Shown: piece after piece, positions 25,735 to 34,011 of the stretch
How the letters are laid out: the number at the start of each line of letters is the position of its first letter
Numbering within the stretch: the stretch's first letter is position 1
Made by a program: the position numbers and the translations under genes
Notes under the pieces: generated by a model
What the model saw: only the letters and a program-made list of their open reading frames with translations
The model's database searches: none
What the model was told of the DNA's origin: nothing
From: Paracoccaceae bacterium
Lineage (GTDB): Bacteria > Pseudomonadota > Alphaproteobacteria > Rhodobacterales > Rhodobacteraceae
Length of the DNA stretch: 64,000 bases
Assembly (NCBI GenBank): GCA_014654775.1
Contig: JACVZW010000019.1
Span: 25,045 to 89,044 of the forward strand
Reading direction: 5' to 3'

Positions 25735-25839
25735 GTCGCGGCTCCGTTCATCAGCACTGCGAGGGGTATAGGGCGGAGGCGGGCCGTTTCAAAGGGGCAG
25801 GTCTGGCCTTTGCGGACGGCTTTGACTATCTAGGCGATC

Positions 25840-26688
25840 ATGCAAGGGAAAGTTCGGCCAGTGGACGAAACGCGCGGGCGCATCACGAAGGACGGTATCC
25901 GCATCTATGAGGATGCGGATTTCGCGGGCATGGCCGAAGCAGGGCGCGTGGCGGCCGAGATTTTGGACATGGTGGGGCCGCTGGTCGTGCCGGGGGCGAC
26001 GACGGGCGAGATCGACGCTTTCATCACCGAAGAGGTGGCGCGGCGCGGCGTCGTGTCGGCGACGATCGGCTACAAAGGCTATCGCCACGCGTCCTGCATC
26101 AGCGTGAACCATGTGGTCTGCCATGGCATTCCGGGGGCCAAGATCCCGGGGCGCAGCAGCGATGTGCTGCAGGCGCAGGACATCCTGAATGTGGATGTGA
26201 CGGTGGTGGTGGATGGCTGGTTCGGGGATACGAGCCGGATGTATGTGGCAGGAACGGCGAAGCCCTTTGCGCAACGCCTGATCAACGTGACGCATGAGGC
26301 GCTGTTGCGCGGGATCGCGGCGGTAAAGCCGGGCAATACCTTCGGCGACATCGGGCATGCGATTCAGAGCTATGTCGAAGCCCAGCGGATGAGCGTGGTG
26401 CGCGATTTCTGCGGCCACGGACTGGGACGCGTGTTCCACGCGCCGCCGAATGTGCTGCATTACGGACGGCCGGGCAGCGGGCCGGTGCTGGAGGAAGGCA
26501 TGTTCTTCACCATCGAGCCGATGGTGAACCTCGGGCGGCCGGAGACGCGGGTGCTGTCCGATGACTGGACGGCGATCACGCGCGACAAGTCGCTTTCGGC
26601 GCAGTTCGAGCATTCGGTGGGCGTGACGGCGACGGGGTGCCAGATCTTTACCCAGTCGCCTGCGGGTAAGTTCCATCTGACGCAGTGA
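25840..26688 (+). CDS. map: methionine aminopeptidase type I
   Basis: A 282-residue metalloprotease removing the initiator methionine from nascent proteins. The pita-bread fold motifs are intact: HASCISVNHVVCHGIPG, NVDVTVVVDGWFGDTSRMY with the two Asp ligands, DFCGHGLGRVFHAPPNVLHY with the His ligand, EEGMFFTIEPMV with a Glu ligand, and QFEHSVGVT with the last Glu. It is somewhat longer at the N-terminus than E. coli Map, as in other alphaproteobacteria. The divergent 105-bp gap to the CinA-like gene holds its promoter. The homopolymer at 26694 begins five bases after the stop. Confidence 0.95.
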   Translation: MQGKVRPVDETRGRITKDGIRIYEDADFAGMAEAGRVAAEILDMVGPLVVPGATTGEIDAFITEEVARRGVVSATIGYKGYRHASCISVNHVVCHGIPGAKIPGRSSDVLQAQDILNVDVTVVVDGWFGDTSRMYVAGTAKPFAQRLINVTHEALLRGIAAVKPGNTFGDIGHAIQSYVEAQRMSVVRDFCGHGLGRVFHAPPNVLHYGRPGSGPVLEEGMFFTIEPMVNLGRPETRVLSDDWTAITRDKSLSAQFEHSVGVTATGCQIFTQSPAGKFHLTQ

Positions 26689-26692
26689 GGCG

Positions 26693-26735
<43 letters not shown>

Positions 26736-26795
26736 GCGACCCCCCCGGCGGCCATAAACCTGCCGTTGCGCGTGGCTGGCAGATGGCGGGCTGGT

Positions 26796-26818
26796 GAGTA
26801 TTTGGGCCAAGATGAAGG
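26796..26818 (+). repeat. GAGTATTTGGGCCAAG element, copy 6
   Basis: Exact GAGTATTTGGGCCAAGATGA followed by AGG, between map and fghA, 60 bp before the fghA start. The genes here point the same way as the element; at other loci they do not. Confidence 0.75.
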
Positions 26819-26877
26819 GGCCGGTTGCAGAGACCCTGCGGGCGTGAAAGTCTCCGCCTGACAATGCGAGGTGAGCG

Positions 26878-27708
26878 ATGAAGACCGTATCGGAAAGCCG
26901 GGCCTTCGGCGGCGTGCAGGGGGTGTACGCGCATCCATCGGGGCTGTGCGATTGCGACATGACCTTTGGGCTGTTCCTGCCCGAGCAGGCCGAGGATGGA
27001 CCTGTGCCGGTGCTGTGGTTCCTGTCGGGGCTGACCTGCACGCATGAGAACGCGATGGTGAAGGCGGGCGCGCAGCGCTGGGCCGCCGAGGCAGGGATTG
27101 CGCTGGTCTTTCCCGACACGTCCCCGCGCGGGGAGGGGGTGCCGAATGATCCGGCCTATGACCTTGGGCAGGGGGCGGGGTTCTATGTGAACGCGTCCGA
27201 AGAGCCTTGGGCGCAGCATTACCAGATGTGGGATTACATCACGGATGAATTGCCCAATGTGCTGTTTTCCGCCTTCCCCTTGGCCGAGGCCGCGCAGGCC
27301 ATTACGGGCCATTCGATGGGCGGGCATGGCGCCTTGACCATCGCGATGAGTTTTCCGGGGCGGTTCCGGTCGGTTTCGGCCTTTGCGCCGATTGCCAATC
27401 CGGTGGCGAGCGACTGGGGGCGCAAGCAGTTCACCGCCTATTTGGGGCCGGATGAGGCGGCTTGGGCGGGCTATGACGCGACGCTGATGATGCGGCGCTA
27501 TGGGTTCGACGGGCCGATGCTGATCGATCAGGGAACAGCGGACCAGTTCCTTGATCTGCTGAAGCCCGAGGCCTTGGCCGAGGCGATGGCGGCGCGGCGG
27601 CAGGGCGGCGCGTTCCGGATGCAGAAGGGCTATGACCACAGCTATTTCTTCGTCTCGACCTTCATGGAAGAGCATGTCGCCTTCCACGCGCAGGCGCTGC
27701 ATGGCTAG
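26878..27708 (+). CDS. fghA: S-formylglutathione hydrolase
   Basis: A 276-residue serine hydrolase of the esterase D family releasing formate and glutathione in formaldehyde detoxification. The alpha/beta-hydrolase nucleophile elbow is GHSMGGHG with S146. [16 protein letters not shown] supplies the oxyanion loop and the conserved Cys, and [12 protein letters not shown] carries the catalytic His. Length matches the family. GCGAGG precedes the ATG. The next gene starts inside its last codons. The partner formaldehyde dehydrogenase is not in the window. Confidence 0.93.
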   Translation: MKTVSESRAFGGVQGVYAHPSGLCDCDMTFGLFLPEQAEDGPVPVLWFLSGLTCTHENAMVKAGAQRWAAEAGIALVFPDTSPRGEGVPNDPAYDLGQGAGFYVNASEEPWAQHYQMWDYITDELPNVLFSAFPLAEAAQAITGHSMGGHGALTIAMSFPGRFRSVSAFAPIANPVASDWGRKQFTAYLGPDEAAWAGYDATLMMRRYGFDGPMLIDQGTADQFLDLLKPEALAEAMAARRQGGAFRMQKGYDHSYFFVSTFMEEHVAFHAQALHG

Positions 27709-28156
27709 GCTCTTTGTCGATGCCGATGCTTGCCCCGTGAAGGAGGAATGCGAGCGGGTGGCGGTGCGGCATCGGGTGCGGATGATCGTGGTGTCGAACG
27801 GGGGGATCAGGCCGAGTGCAAACCCCTTGGTGGAGAGCGTTTTTGTCGCCCATGGGCCGGATGAGGCCGATAAGTGGATCGCCGATCAAGCCGGGCCGGG
27901 CGATGTGGTGGTGACGGGGGATATCCCGCTGGCGGCCAAGGTCATTGCGGGCGGCGCGGTGGTGGTGAAGCACAATGGCGAGGTGCTGACTGACCGCAAC
28001 ATCGGCAATGTGCTGGCGACGCGCGATCTGATGGCCGATCTGCGCAGCGCGGACCCGTTCCGGCAGGGCGGTGGGCGGCCCTTTTCCAAGGCGGACCGGT
28101 CACGGTTTCTGGAGGCGCTGGAGCGGGTGATGCGGGGCGCGGTGGCGGGCGGGTGA
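27701..28156 (+). CDS. UPF0178 (YaiI/YqxD) family protein
   Basis: A 151-residue protein of the DUF188 family with a PIN-like nuclease fold: [20 protein letters not shown] at the start, [31 protein letters not shown] in the middle, and [24 protein letters not shown] at the end. Acidic residues are placed as in metal-dependent RNases, but no activity is established. The ATG overlaps the fghA stop by 8 bp (ATGGCTAG), so it is translationally coupled to fghA. Confidence 0.88.
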   Translation: MARLFVDADACPVKEECERVAVRHRVRMIVVSNGGIRPSANPLVESVFVAHGPDEADKWIADQAGPGDVVVTGDIPLAAKVIAGGAVVVKHNGEVLTDRNIGNVLATRDLMADLRSADPFRQGGGRPFSKADRSRFLEALERVMRGAVAGG

Positions 28157-28223
28157 TCTGCGCCACGGCCATGTCGCGGCGGGGATAGACTTGGCCGGGG
28201 CGCGGCGGTTTCCTGCCCCCATC

Positions 28224-29192
28224 ATGACCGAGATTTCCAGCCGGGCGACGCTGACCGGCATCCTTCTGGCGATTGGCGGCAGCGCGATGCTGTCGATCAA
28301 CGACGTCGCGATCAAGTTCCTGTCGGGCGATTACGCGCTGCATCAGGTGATCCTGATCCGCGCAGGGGTGGGGATGATCTTCCTGCTGGGGTTGATGCAG
28401 GTGTCCGGCACCGGGTTCCGGCAGATTCTGACGGTGCGGGGGCGGGACCATCTGATCCGGGTGGGATTCGTGATGGTGTCGAATGTCTGCTATTTCCTTG
28501 GCCTTGCCGCGCTGCCACTGGCGGATGCCGTGGCGATTGCCTTTATCTCGCCGCTTCTGGTGACCGTGCTATCGGTGATCGTGCTGGGCGAGGCGGTGGG
28601 GCCGAGGCGATGGGCGGCAGTGGCGGTGGGGATGCTGGGCGTGGTGGTCATGCTGCGGCCAGGGGCGGGGGTGATCCAGCCTGCGGCGATCCTCGTGCTG
28701 ATTTCGGCCTTTTGCTATGCATCGTCCCACATGATGACGCGGCGGATGAAGGATACGGAAAGCGCGATCACGCTGTCCTTCTATGTGCAATGCGGGTTCA
28801 TCGTGGTGTCTTCGACGATGGGTCTTGTCGTCGGCGATGGGCATCTGGCGGGGTCGTCCGATGCCTCGCTTGCCTTTCTGTTCCGGGAGTGGGTCTGGCC
28901 GCCGGTCGCGGATTGGCCGTGGTTTCTGGCGACGGGCCTGTCGGTGGCGATTGGCGGGCTGATGGTGTCGCAGGCCTACCGGATGCTGGAGGCGGCGCTG
29001 GTGGCACCGTTTGAATATACGGCGATGCCTTTGGCCATCCTGTGGGGGGTGGTGATCTTTGGAACCTATCCGGACCTGACGGCGGCCTTCGGGATTGCGC
29101 TCATCTGCGGGGCGGGCCTTTATACGCTGTGGCGCGAGACGGTGCGCCGGAAGAAGGATGTGACGGGTGATCCCAGAGGCGGTGGTCTTTGA
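28224..29192 (+). CDS. EamA/DMT family transporter
   Basis: A 322-residue membrane protein with about ten transmembrane helices arranged as two EamA repeats (first: LLAIGGSAMLSINDVAIKFLSG ... LADAVAIAFISPLLVTVLSVIVLGE; second: ILVLISAFCYASSHMMTRRM ... PFEYTAMPLAILWGVVIFG). Members export metabolites such as amino acids or nucleosides; the substrate cannot be told. ATG 28224 begins MTEISSRATL. The ribosome site is weak. Its end overlaps the next gene's GTG start by 26 bp, showing tight packing. Confidence 0.87.
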   Translation: MTEISSRATLTGILLAIGGSAMLSINDVAIKFLSGDYALHQVILIRAGVGMIFLLGLMQVSGTGFRQILTVRGRDHLIRVGFVMVSNVCYFLGLAALPLADAVAIAFISPLLVTVLSVIVLGEAVGPRRWAAVAVGMLGVVVMLRPGAGVIQPAAILVLISAFCYASSHMMTRRMKDTESAITLSFYVQCGFIVVSSTMGLVVGDGHLAGSSDASLAFLFREWVWPPVADWPWFLATGLSVAIGGLMVSQAYRMLEAALVAPFEYTAMPLAILWGVVIFGTYPDLTAAFGIALICGAGLYTLWRETVRRKKDVTGDPRGGGL

Positions 29193-29790
29193 CATCGGCA
29201 ATGTGCTGCTGGAATGGCAGCCGGAGCGGTTCTATGACGGCGTGATCGGGGAGGCGCGGCGCAAGCGGCTGTTTGCCGAGGTCGATCTGGTGGGGATGAA
29301 TGAGGGCGTCGATCTGGGCGCGCCTTTTGCGGCGTCCGTCGAGGCGCTGGCCGTGGCGCATCCCGATTGGGGGTCGGAAATCCGGATGTGGCGCGAGCGG
29401 TGGTTCGAACTTGCCCATCCGCCCATCGACGGGTCGATCCGGCTGCTGCGGGCGCTGCGGGCGCGGGGTGTGCCGGTGCTGGCGCTGACGAATTTCGGGG
29501 TGGAGACGTTCGAGACGGCGGTGGAGCGGTTGCCGTTTCTGGCGGAATTCGACCGCGCTTGGGTGAGCGGGCGGATGGGGGTGATGAAGCCCGATCCGGC
29601 GATCTATGCCGCGCTGGAGGCGGAAAGCGGCATCGCACCCGGGCGGCTGATCTTTACTGATGACCGGGCGGAGAACATCGCGGCGGCGGCGGCGCGGGGC
29701 TGGCAGACGCATCTGTTCGACGGCTGGGAAGGCTGGGCGGCGCGGCTGGTGCAGGCGGGGCTTTTGGACAAGGCGGAGGCGGGGCTGTGA
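29167..29790 (+). CDS. HAD family hydrolase
   Basis: A 207-residue haloacid dehalogenase-superfamily phosphatase. Motif I is VVFDIGNVLL; the usual second Asp (DxDxT/V) is here G/N, as in YihX-like alpha-D-glucose-1-phosphatases that read FDxGNVL. Motif II is LALTNFG, motif III lies in GVMKPDPAIY, and motif IV is IFTDDRAENI. The cap region is a short helical insert after motif I. Substrate unknown, likely a sugar phosphate. GTG start at 29167 overlaps the upstream EamA gene. Its stop overlaps the next start. Confidence 0.87.
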   Translation: MIPEAVVFDIGNVLLEWQPERFYDGVIGEARRKRLFAEVDLVGMNEGVDLGAPFAASVEALAVAHPDWGSEIRMWRERWFELAHPPIDGSIRLLRALRARGVPVLALTNFGVETFETAVERLPFLAEFDRAWVSGRMGVMKPDPAIYAALEAESGIAPGRLIFTDDRAENIAAAAARGWQTHLFDGWEGWAARLVQAGLLDKAEAGL

Positions 29791-30686
29791 GCGTGGAATT
29801 CGTGCCCTTCGAGGCGGAGCGGAAGTTGTCATGGGAGGGGCTGCTGGCGGCCTTTGAGGCGGGGCATCGGCTGCCCAAGCCGGATATCAAGGACCTGTTC
29901 GTCTATCGCGGGGGGGACACGATCCTTGACCGGGCGACATGGATCGACGGGCTGGGTGCGCTGGTGAAAGTGGCGACCGTGGTCCCGGGGAATGTGGCGC
30001 GGGGCAAGCCCACAGTAAACGGGGCGGTGACGCTGTTTGATGATGTGACGGGGGAATTGACCGGGCTGGTGGATTTCCACCTTGTGACCAAATGGAAGAC
30101 GGCGGGCGACAGCCTGCTGGCGGCGCGGCGTCTGGCGCGGAAGGAGGCGCGGCGGTTCCTGTTGGTGGGTGCGGGGAAGGTGGCGCAGTCGATGGTGGAG
30201 GCCTATCGGTCGGTCTTCCCGGAGGCGGAGTTCACGGTCTGGAGCCGCAGCCGGGCGAGTGCCGAGGCGATGGGTCTGCCGGTGGCCGATGATCTGGAGG
30301 CGGCGGTGAAGGCGGCCGATGTGATTTGCACGGCGACGATGGCGACGGCCCCGCTGATCAAGGGGGACTGGTTGCAGCCGGGGCAGCATCTGGACCTGAT
30401 CGGGGCCTACAAGCCGAGCATGCGCGAGGTAGACGATGCGGCGATGGCGCGGGCGCGGGTCTTTGTCGATGCGCGGGCGACGACGCTGCATCATATCGGC
30501 GAGCTGATGGATCCGCTGAAATCGGGGGCGATCACGGAGGCCGACATCGTGGCGGATTACTATGATGACCCGGCGATCTATGCGCGGCGGTCGGAGGACG
30601 AGATCACAATCGCCAAGAATGGCGGCGGAGCGCATCTCGACCTGATGACGGCGGCCTACATACTGAAGGCTTGGCGTGCGATCTGA
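29787..30686 (+). CDS. ornithine cyclodeaminase/mu-crystallin family protein
   Basis: A 299-residue NAD(P)-dependent enzyme of the OCD/mu-crystallin family, which includes ornithine cyclodeaminases, alanine dehydrogenases and ketimine reductases. The Rossmann segment is FLLVGAGKVAQSMVEAYRS. VDFHLVTKWKTAGDSLLAARRLA is the family's conserved substrate/cofactor loop, and HLDLIGAYKPSMREVDD follows. The exact substrate is open. GTG at 29787 overlaps the HAD stop (GTGA). No specific ornithine-pathway gene lies nearby. Confidence 0.85.
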   Translation: MSVEFVPFEAERKLSWEGLLAAFEAGHRLPKPDIKDLFVYRGGDTILDRATWIDGLGALVKVATVVPGNVARGKPTVNGAVTLFDDVTGELTGLVDFHLVTKWKTAGDSLLAARRLARKEARRFLLVGAGKVAQSMVEAYRSVFPEAEFTVWSRSRASAEAMGLPVADDLEAAVKAADVICTATMATAPLIKGDWLQPGQHLDLIGAYKPSMREVDDAAMARARVFVDARATTLHHIGELMDPLKSGAITEADIVADYYDDPAIYARRSEDEITIAKNGGGAHLDLMTAAYILKAWRAI

Positions 30687-30697
30687 CGGCGGGCAGT

Positions 30698-30723
30698 GGA
30701 ATAAAGCTTGCCCTTCCTGCGTT
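30698..30723 (+). promoter_or_regulatory. ECF-type promoter of the sigma/anti-sigma operon
   Basis: GGAAT (30698-30702), a 17-bp spacer, then CGTT (30720-30723, continuing as GTC). This matches the GGAAC-N16/17-CGTT architecture of EcfG-like promoters and is almost identical to the sites at 32112-32136 and on the opposite strand at 34012-34037. It lies 38 bp before the sigma start codon, consistent with self-activation. Confidence 0.7.
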
Positions 30724-30761
30724 GTCCTGTCGGAGTGGCAGTACAACCGAAGGATGAGCCG

Positions 30762-31268
30762 ATGAGCGACCGTTTTCGCCGGGAACTTGTGGCCTTGGTG
30801 CCGAAGCTGCGCCGTTTCGCCTATTCGCTGACGGGCAACCGGCAGGATGGGGATGATCTGGTGCAGGCTGCCTGCGAGAAGGCGCTGCGCAATGCTGCGC
30901 AGTTTCGCGAGGGCTCGCGGATGGACAGCTGGATGTATCGCATCATTCAGACGCTGTGGATCGACGATCATCGCCGGGTGAAGCGGCAGGGCGCGCGGGT
31001 GGACCCCGACACGGTGGCCCTGAGCGATGAGGGAAAGGCGGCGGCCCTGCCGGAGGACCGCATGATGCTGGCCCGCACGCGGGCGGCGATGGAGGATTTG
31101 CCCGAAGCGCAGCGCAGTGTGCTGGCGCTGGTCGCAATCGAAGGGCTGAGCTATCGCGAGGCGGCGGAGGTTCTGGATGTGCCGGTGGGCACGGTGATGA
31201 GCCGCCTGTCGCGGGCGCGCGAGGCGCTGCTGCCGCGGCTGGGACTGTCGCAGGGGCCGCGGCAATGA
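30762..31268 (+). CDS. ECF-type RNA polymerase sigma factor
   Basis: A 168-residue sigma-70 family factor with only regions 2 and 4. Region 2: LVPKLRRFAYSLTGNRQDGDDLVQAACEKAL with the -10-binding helix around SWMYRIIQTLWIDDHRR. Region 4: LPEAQRSVLALVAIEGLSYREAAEVLDVPVGTVMSRLSRAREALL. The overall look is that of EcfG-like alphaproteobacterial ECF factors. The ATG at 30762 has AAGGA seven bases upstream. A promoter of the GGAAT/CGTT type lies directly in front. An anti-sigma gene follows after a 12-bp tandem repeat, and matching promoters precede the acidic peptide and subtilase genes, so these three transcription units are the predicted local regulon. Confidence 0.9.
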   Translation: MSDRFRRELVALVPKLRRFAYSLTGNRQDGDDLVQAACEKALRNAAQFREGSRMDSWMYRIIQTLWIDDHRRVKRQGARVDPDTVALSDEGKAAALPEDRMMLARTRAAMEDLPEAQRSVLALVAIEGLSYREAAEVLDVPVGTVMSRLSRAREALLPRLGLSQGPRQ

Positions 31269-31342
31269 TTGGTACGGGGATTGGCCCGGGGATTGGTCCG
31301 GGGATTGGTGCGAAGATCGGCACGGGGGCGGCGCGGGCATGA
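31265..31342 (+). CDS. possible 25-residue bridging peptide made of an IGxG repeat
   Basis: An ATG overlapping the sigma stop (ATGA, 31265-31268) opens a frame of M, then IGTG, IGPG, IGPG, IGAK, IGTG, then AARA. It ends at TGA 31340-31342, which overlaps the anti-sigma ATG at 31339 (ATGA). The frame is built from five 12-bp repeats. Its start and stop abut its neighbours exactly, so ribosomes could pass from sigma through this peptide to the anti-sigma. Whether the peptide accumulates or merely couples translation is unknown. Confidence 0.4.
   Translation: MIGTGIGPGIGPGIGAKIGTGAARA
31268..31327 (+). repeat. five tandem 12-bp repeats
   Basis: Units ATTGGTACGGGG, ATTGGCCCGGGG, ATTGGTCCGGGG, ATTGGTGCGAAG and ATCGGCACGGGG follow each other without gap between the sigma and anti-sigma genes. 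A unit length divisible by three keeps the bridging frame open for any copy number. Confidence 0.9.
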
Positions 31343-32082
31343 AGACGGCGATGGACAAGGAAGAGCTGGCGGCCTTCGTGGATGGCGAGCTGTCTCCCGA
31401 GGAGTCGGCGGCGGTTGTGCTGCATCTGGCCGATCATCCGGCCGATCAGGCCTATGTGGATGATCTTTTCGCCGCCAATGCGGCGCTGGCGGATGCCTAT
31501 GGCGCCCCGGTGGCCGAGCGGGTGCCCGATGGCATCCTTGCCACGATCGACGGGGCGGTGGCGCGGGCGCAGATCCTGCCCTTCCGGCTGAGGCCCGTCG
31601 GTGTGGCGGCCGGACTGGCCGTCGCTGCGGCGCTGTCGGCGGCGGTGGTGCTGTTGCAGCCCAAGGGTGGGCCGACGCTGGCCATCGGTCCGGTGATGGG
31701 CGGATCGGCGCTGGCCGAGGCGCTGGATCTGTTGCCATCGGGCGAGGTGGCGGCGCTGCCGGACGGGCGCGAGATGATGGTTCTGTCCAGCTTTGCCGTG
31801 GAGAGCGGCCATTGCCGCGAGGTCGAGGTGATGGATCGCGAGGCGGGTCAGATCGAACTGGCGCTGGTCTGTCAGGGGCCTGCCGTGCAGGGGGGGCATT
31901 CCGGCTGGCAGGTCGAGGTGGTGCTGCAGGAGGCCTTGCCGGCGCAGTCGGCGCAAGACGGTTTCATCGCGGCGGATGGGGTGATGGTGACGGGGCTTTC
32001 GCCCTTTCTGGACCAGCGCGGCGCGGGCCTTGCTCTGACGCCCGAAGAAGAGGCGGCGGCCATTGCCGAGAGCTGGCAATGA
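31339..32082 (+). CDS. membrane-anchored anti-sigma factor
   Basis: A 247-residue protein following the sigma gene. Residues 1-55 look like the N-terminal anti-sigma domain (DKEELAAFVDGELSPEESAAVVLHLADHPADQAYVDDLF), but the HxxxCxxC zinc motif is absent: the His is kept and the Cys pair is replaced. Residues ~86-107 form one transmembrane helix (PVGVAAGLAVAAALSAAVVLL), leaving a ~140-residue periplasmic part with two Cys (ESGHCREVEV; LALVCQGPAV) that might form a disulphide sensor. It probably holds the sigma factor at the membrane until an envelope signal arrives. Assignment is by position and topology. Confidence 0.78.
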   Translation: MKTAMDKEELAAFVDGELSPEESAAVVLHLADHPADQAYVDDLFAANAALADAYGAPVAERVPDGILATIDGAVARAQILPFRLRPVGVAAGLAVAAALSAAVVLLQPKGGPTLAIGPVMGGSALAEALDLLPSGEVAALPDGREMMVLSSFAVESGHCREVEVMDREAGQIELALVCQGPAVQGGHSGWQVEVVLQEALPAQSAQDGFIAADGVMVTGLSPFLDQRGAGLALTPEEEAAAIAESWQ

Positions 32083-32111
32083 TCACGGATGCGCGAGGGC
32101 GGTCGGTGTAA

Positions 32112-32136
32112 GGAATAGGTCGGGGGGTGATGCGTT
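32112..32136 (+). promoter_or_regulatory. ECF-type promoter of the acidic peptide gene
   Basis: GGAAT (32112-32116), 16-bp spacer, CGTT (32133-32136, continuing as GTC). Same -35 and -10 words as in front of the sigma gene. It lies 47 bp before the start codon of the acidic secreted peptide. Confidence 0.7.
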
Positions 32137-32183
32137 GTCTTTGCATGGAACGGCCGAAAGGCCCCAAGACAGGAGACACGCAG

Positions 32184-32471
32184 ATGAAACCGATCAAGAT
32201 TGCCACGGCCGCCACTCTGATGGCCCTTACCCCGATCGCGGCGCAGGCGGCGATGCCGATGATCGCGCCGATGTCGGTGCCCGCCCCCATCGGTGATGTC
32301 GGGGAGGTGCAGCCGGTCTTCCTCGACCTGCAGCAGTTGGAGCGCGACATGCTGGTGCTGCTGCACGGCACTGGCGGAAACGGCGGCGACAGCCATGACG
32401 ACAGCGATGACGACAATGACGACGACAGCGATGACGACAATGGCGACGACAGCAACGGCGGCAACAGCTGA
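32184..32471 (+). CDS. small secreted Asp-rich protein
   Basis: A 95-residue protein. Residues 1-22 form a signal peptide (MKPIKIATAATLMALTPIAA then QA). Residues ~24-62 are a hydrophobic linker and short helix (VFLDLQQLERDMLVLLHG). Residues 69-91 are almost only Asp, Ser and Asn, with 14 Asp in 21 positions. The tail could bind calcium or other cations; that is inference. AGGAG precedes the ATG. It has its own ECF-type promoter and a strong terminator, so it is an independent, likely highly expressed unit. The convergent subtilase has a similar Asp-rich stretch just after its signal peptide. Confidence 0.75.
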   Translation: MKPIKIATAATLMALTPIAAQAAMPMIAPMSVPAPIGDVGEVQPVFLDLQQLERDMLVLLHGTGGNGGDSHDDSDDDNDDDSDDDNGDDSNGGNS

Positions 32472-32494
32472 TATCTGATCGAGCAGCAAGGCGG

Positions 32495-32529
32495 GAACGC
32501 CGGTCCTTCGGGGCCGGCGTTCTTGTTTG
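32495..32529 (+). terminator. rho-independent terminator with TTCG loop
   Basis: GAACGCCGGTCC, loop TTCG, GGGCCGGCGTTC (one T-G wobble), then TTGTTT. A 12-bp stem closed by a stable tetraloop 24 bp after the acidic peptide stop. It sits before the convergent subtilase stop, so it may serve both strands. Confidence 0.88.
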
Positions 32530-32576
32530 GCGGAGGTCGCTGCGGTTGCCCCTTACCACTCGGGGTGACTGGGGGG

Positions 32577-33938
32577 TCAGGGCTGCGGAAGAGCGTCTTC
32601 TGCCTCGGCCCCAGCCCCGGGAGGCAGGACGGGCGGCGCGCAAAGCGTGGCCGTGTTGAGCAGGCCTGCGCCGTACACCTCATCCGGGCCGACGGCGCCG
32701 AGGTCGCGGGCCGTGCCACGCAGCCGGTCGGCAATGGCGGCAGGGGTCAATGTTGGGTCGCGCGACAGAAGGATCGCGGCGGCGGCGGTGACGAAGGGCG
32801 CGGCGTAGGAGGTGCCGCTTTGCCCGCGCGCGCCACGGATCGAAGTGGCGGCGAGCAGGTCCACACCGGGGGCGGCAAGGTCGAGATGGCTGCCGCGCTG
32901 GGCGGCGCGGTAGATGCGCCCGCGCGCATCGACGGCGGTGACGGCAAGGACGCCGGGATAGGCTGCCGGAAAGGCGGGCGGCGCACCGGGGCCAGCATTG
33001 CCCGCAGCAGCGACGATGACCACGCCTTCGGGACCTTGGAGCGTGTCCAGCGCCTCGGCCAGCACGGCATTGGGTGGGCCGGAGAGCGAGAGGTTCATCA
33101 CCCGCACCCCGCGTTGGGCCAGCAGGTCGATCCCGCGCAGAAGCGCCGCGGCATCGGCGCGTTCGTCCGACCCCTGCCGGATGAAGGCATCGACGGCGAT
33201 CAGCTTTGCCTCGGGCACGAGGCCCGGCACGCGGCTTCCCGGCGCGCCCACGAGAAGGGAGGCGACGGCAGTGCCGTGCACCTCGGCCGAGGCTTCGGCG
33301 CCGGGCGGGGTGAGGCGCAGAACCTCGACCACTGCGGGGGCGATGATGTCGTGGTCGGGGTTCACGCCGGTGTCGATGATGCCGATGGGCACGGTGACGC
33401 GGCAATCGGGCGCGCGGTCGTCGGGCCAGCCGACGAGGGAGAAGGCGGGGCAGTTGGCATGGGCGCAGTCCGTGCCTTCGCCGCTGGTGGGGCGGTAGAA
33501 GTGGTTGAGGTCGGCATCCTCGCCCTCGGGCAGGGTGCGGACGCGGTCGCGCGCGGCCTCCAGGGTGAGGCCGGAGGGAATGCGCAGGCGCTGCAGGGTG
33601 CGGCCCAGCGAGGCGAGGTCGTCCTGCGAGAGGGTGGTGAAGCCTTCGGCCTGCAGGAGGGTGAGGCTTTCGGGAGACAGGTCGGTGACCATGATCTCGT
33701 CCGGTGCGGCCAGCGGCGCGGGCGGGGCGGCCCGGGGCTGCGTGCGGCGCGGAGCGGTGCCGCCGCCGGACACGCCGCCGTTTCCGAAACCGCCGGGGCC
33801 GTCATCGTCGGAGTCCCCGCCGTTGTCATCGTCGTCCTGCGCGAAGGCGGCCCCCGGAACCTGAAGCTTGGGCGCGTCGATGAGCGGCCAGAGCAGGCTT
33901 GCGACAAGGACGGTGGTGGTGAAATGGCGAATGGTCAT
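32577..33938 (-). CDS. S8 family serine peptidase (subtilase)
   Basis: A 453-residue exported subtilisin-like protease. The signal peptide is residues ~1-33 (VLVASLLWPLI ... AFA), followed by an acidic low-complexity stretch with ten Asp in residues 35-46, and a Gly/Pro linker. Residues ~80-150 may be a propeptide. The catalytic domain has D189 in GIIDTGVN, H221 in VHGTAVAS, oxyanion N314 in AAGNAG and S377 in SGTSYAAP. Two Cys pairs (CAHANC; a later DCR and LCAPP) may form disulphides. The ATG at 33938 is chosen because it alone gives a normal signal peptide; a frame opening at 34013 would start inside the predicted -10 element. An ECF-type promoter lies upstream. Confidence 0.88.
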   Translation of the reverse strand: MTIRHFTTTVLVASLLWPLIDAPKLQVPGAAFAQDDDDNGGDSDDDGPGGFGNGGVSGGGTAPRRTQPRAAPPAPLAAPDEIMVTDLSPESLTLLQAEGFTTLSQDDLASLGRTLQRLRIPSGLTLEAARDRVRTLPEGEDADLNHFYRPTSGEGTDCAHANCPAFSLVGWPDDRAPDCRVTVPIGIIDTGVNPDHDIIAPAVVEVLRLTPPGAEASAEVHGTAVASLLVGAPGSRVPGLVPEAKLIAVDAFIRQGSDERADAAALLRGIDLLAQRGVRVMNLSLSGPPNAVLAEALDTLQGPEGVVIVAAAGNAGPGAPPAFPAAYPGVLAVTAVDARGRIYRAAQRGSHLDLAAPGVDLLAATSIRGARGQSGTSYAAPFVTAAAAILLSRDPTLTPAAIADRLRGTARDLGAVGPDEVYGAGLLNTATLCAPPVLPPGAGAEAEDALPQP

Positions 33939-34011
33939 GATGCGGCCCTGTCCGAAATGTAATGCACCCCGACGCGAAGCACAGCGCCGGGGGCAGAGCT
34001 TTGCCGGAAAC

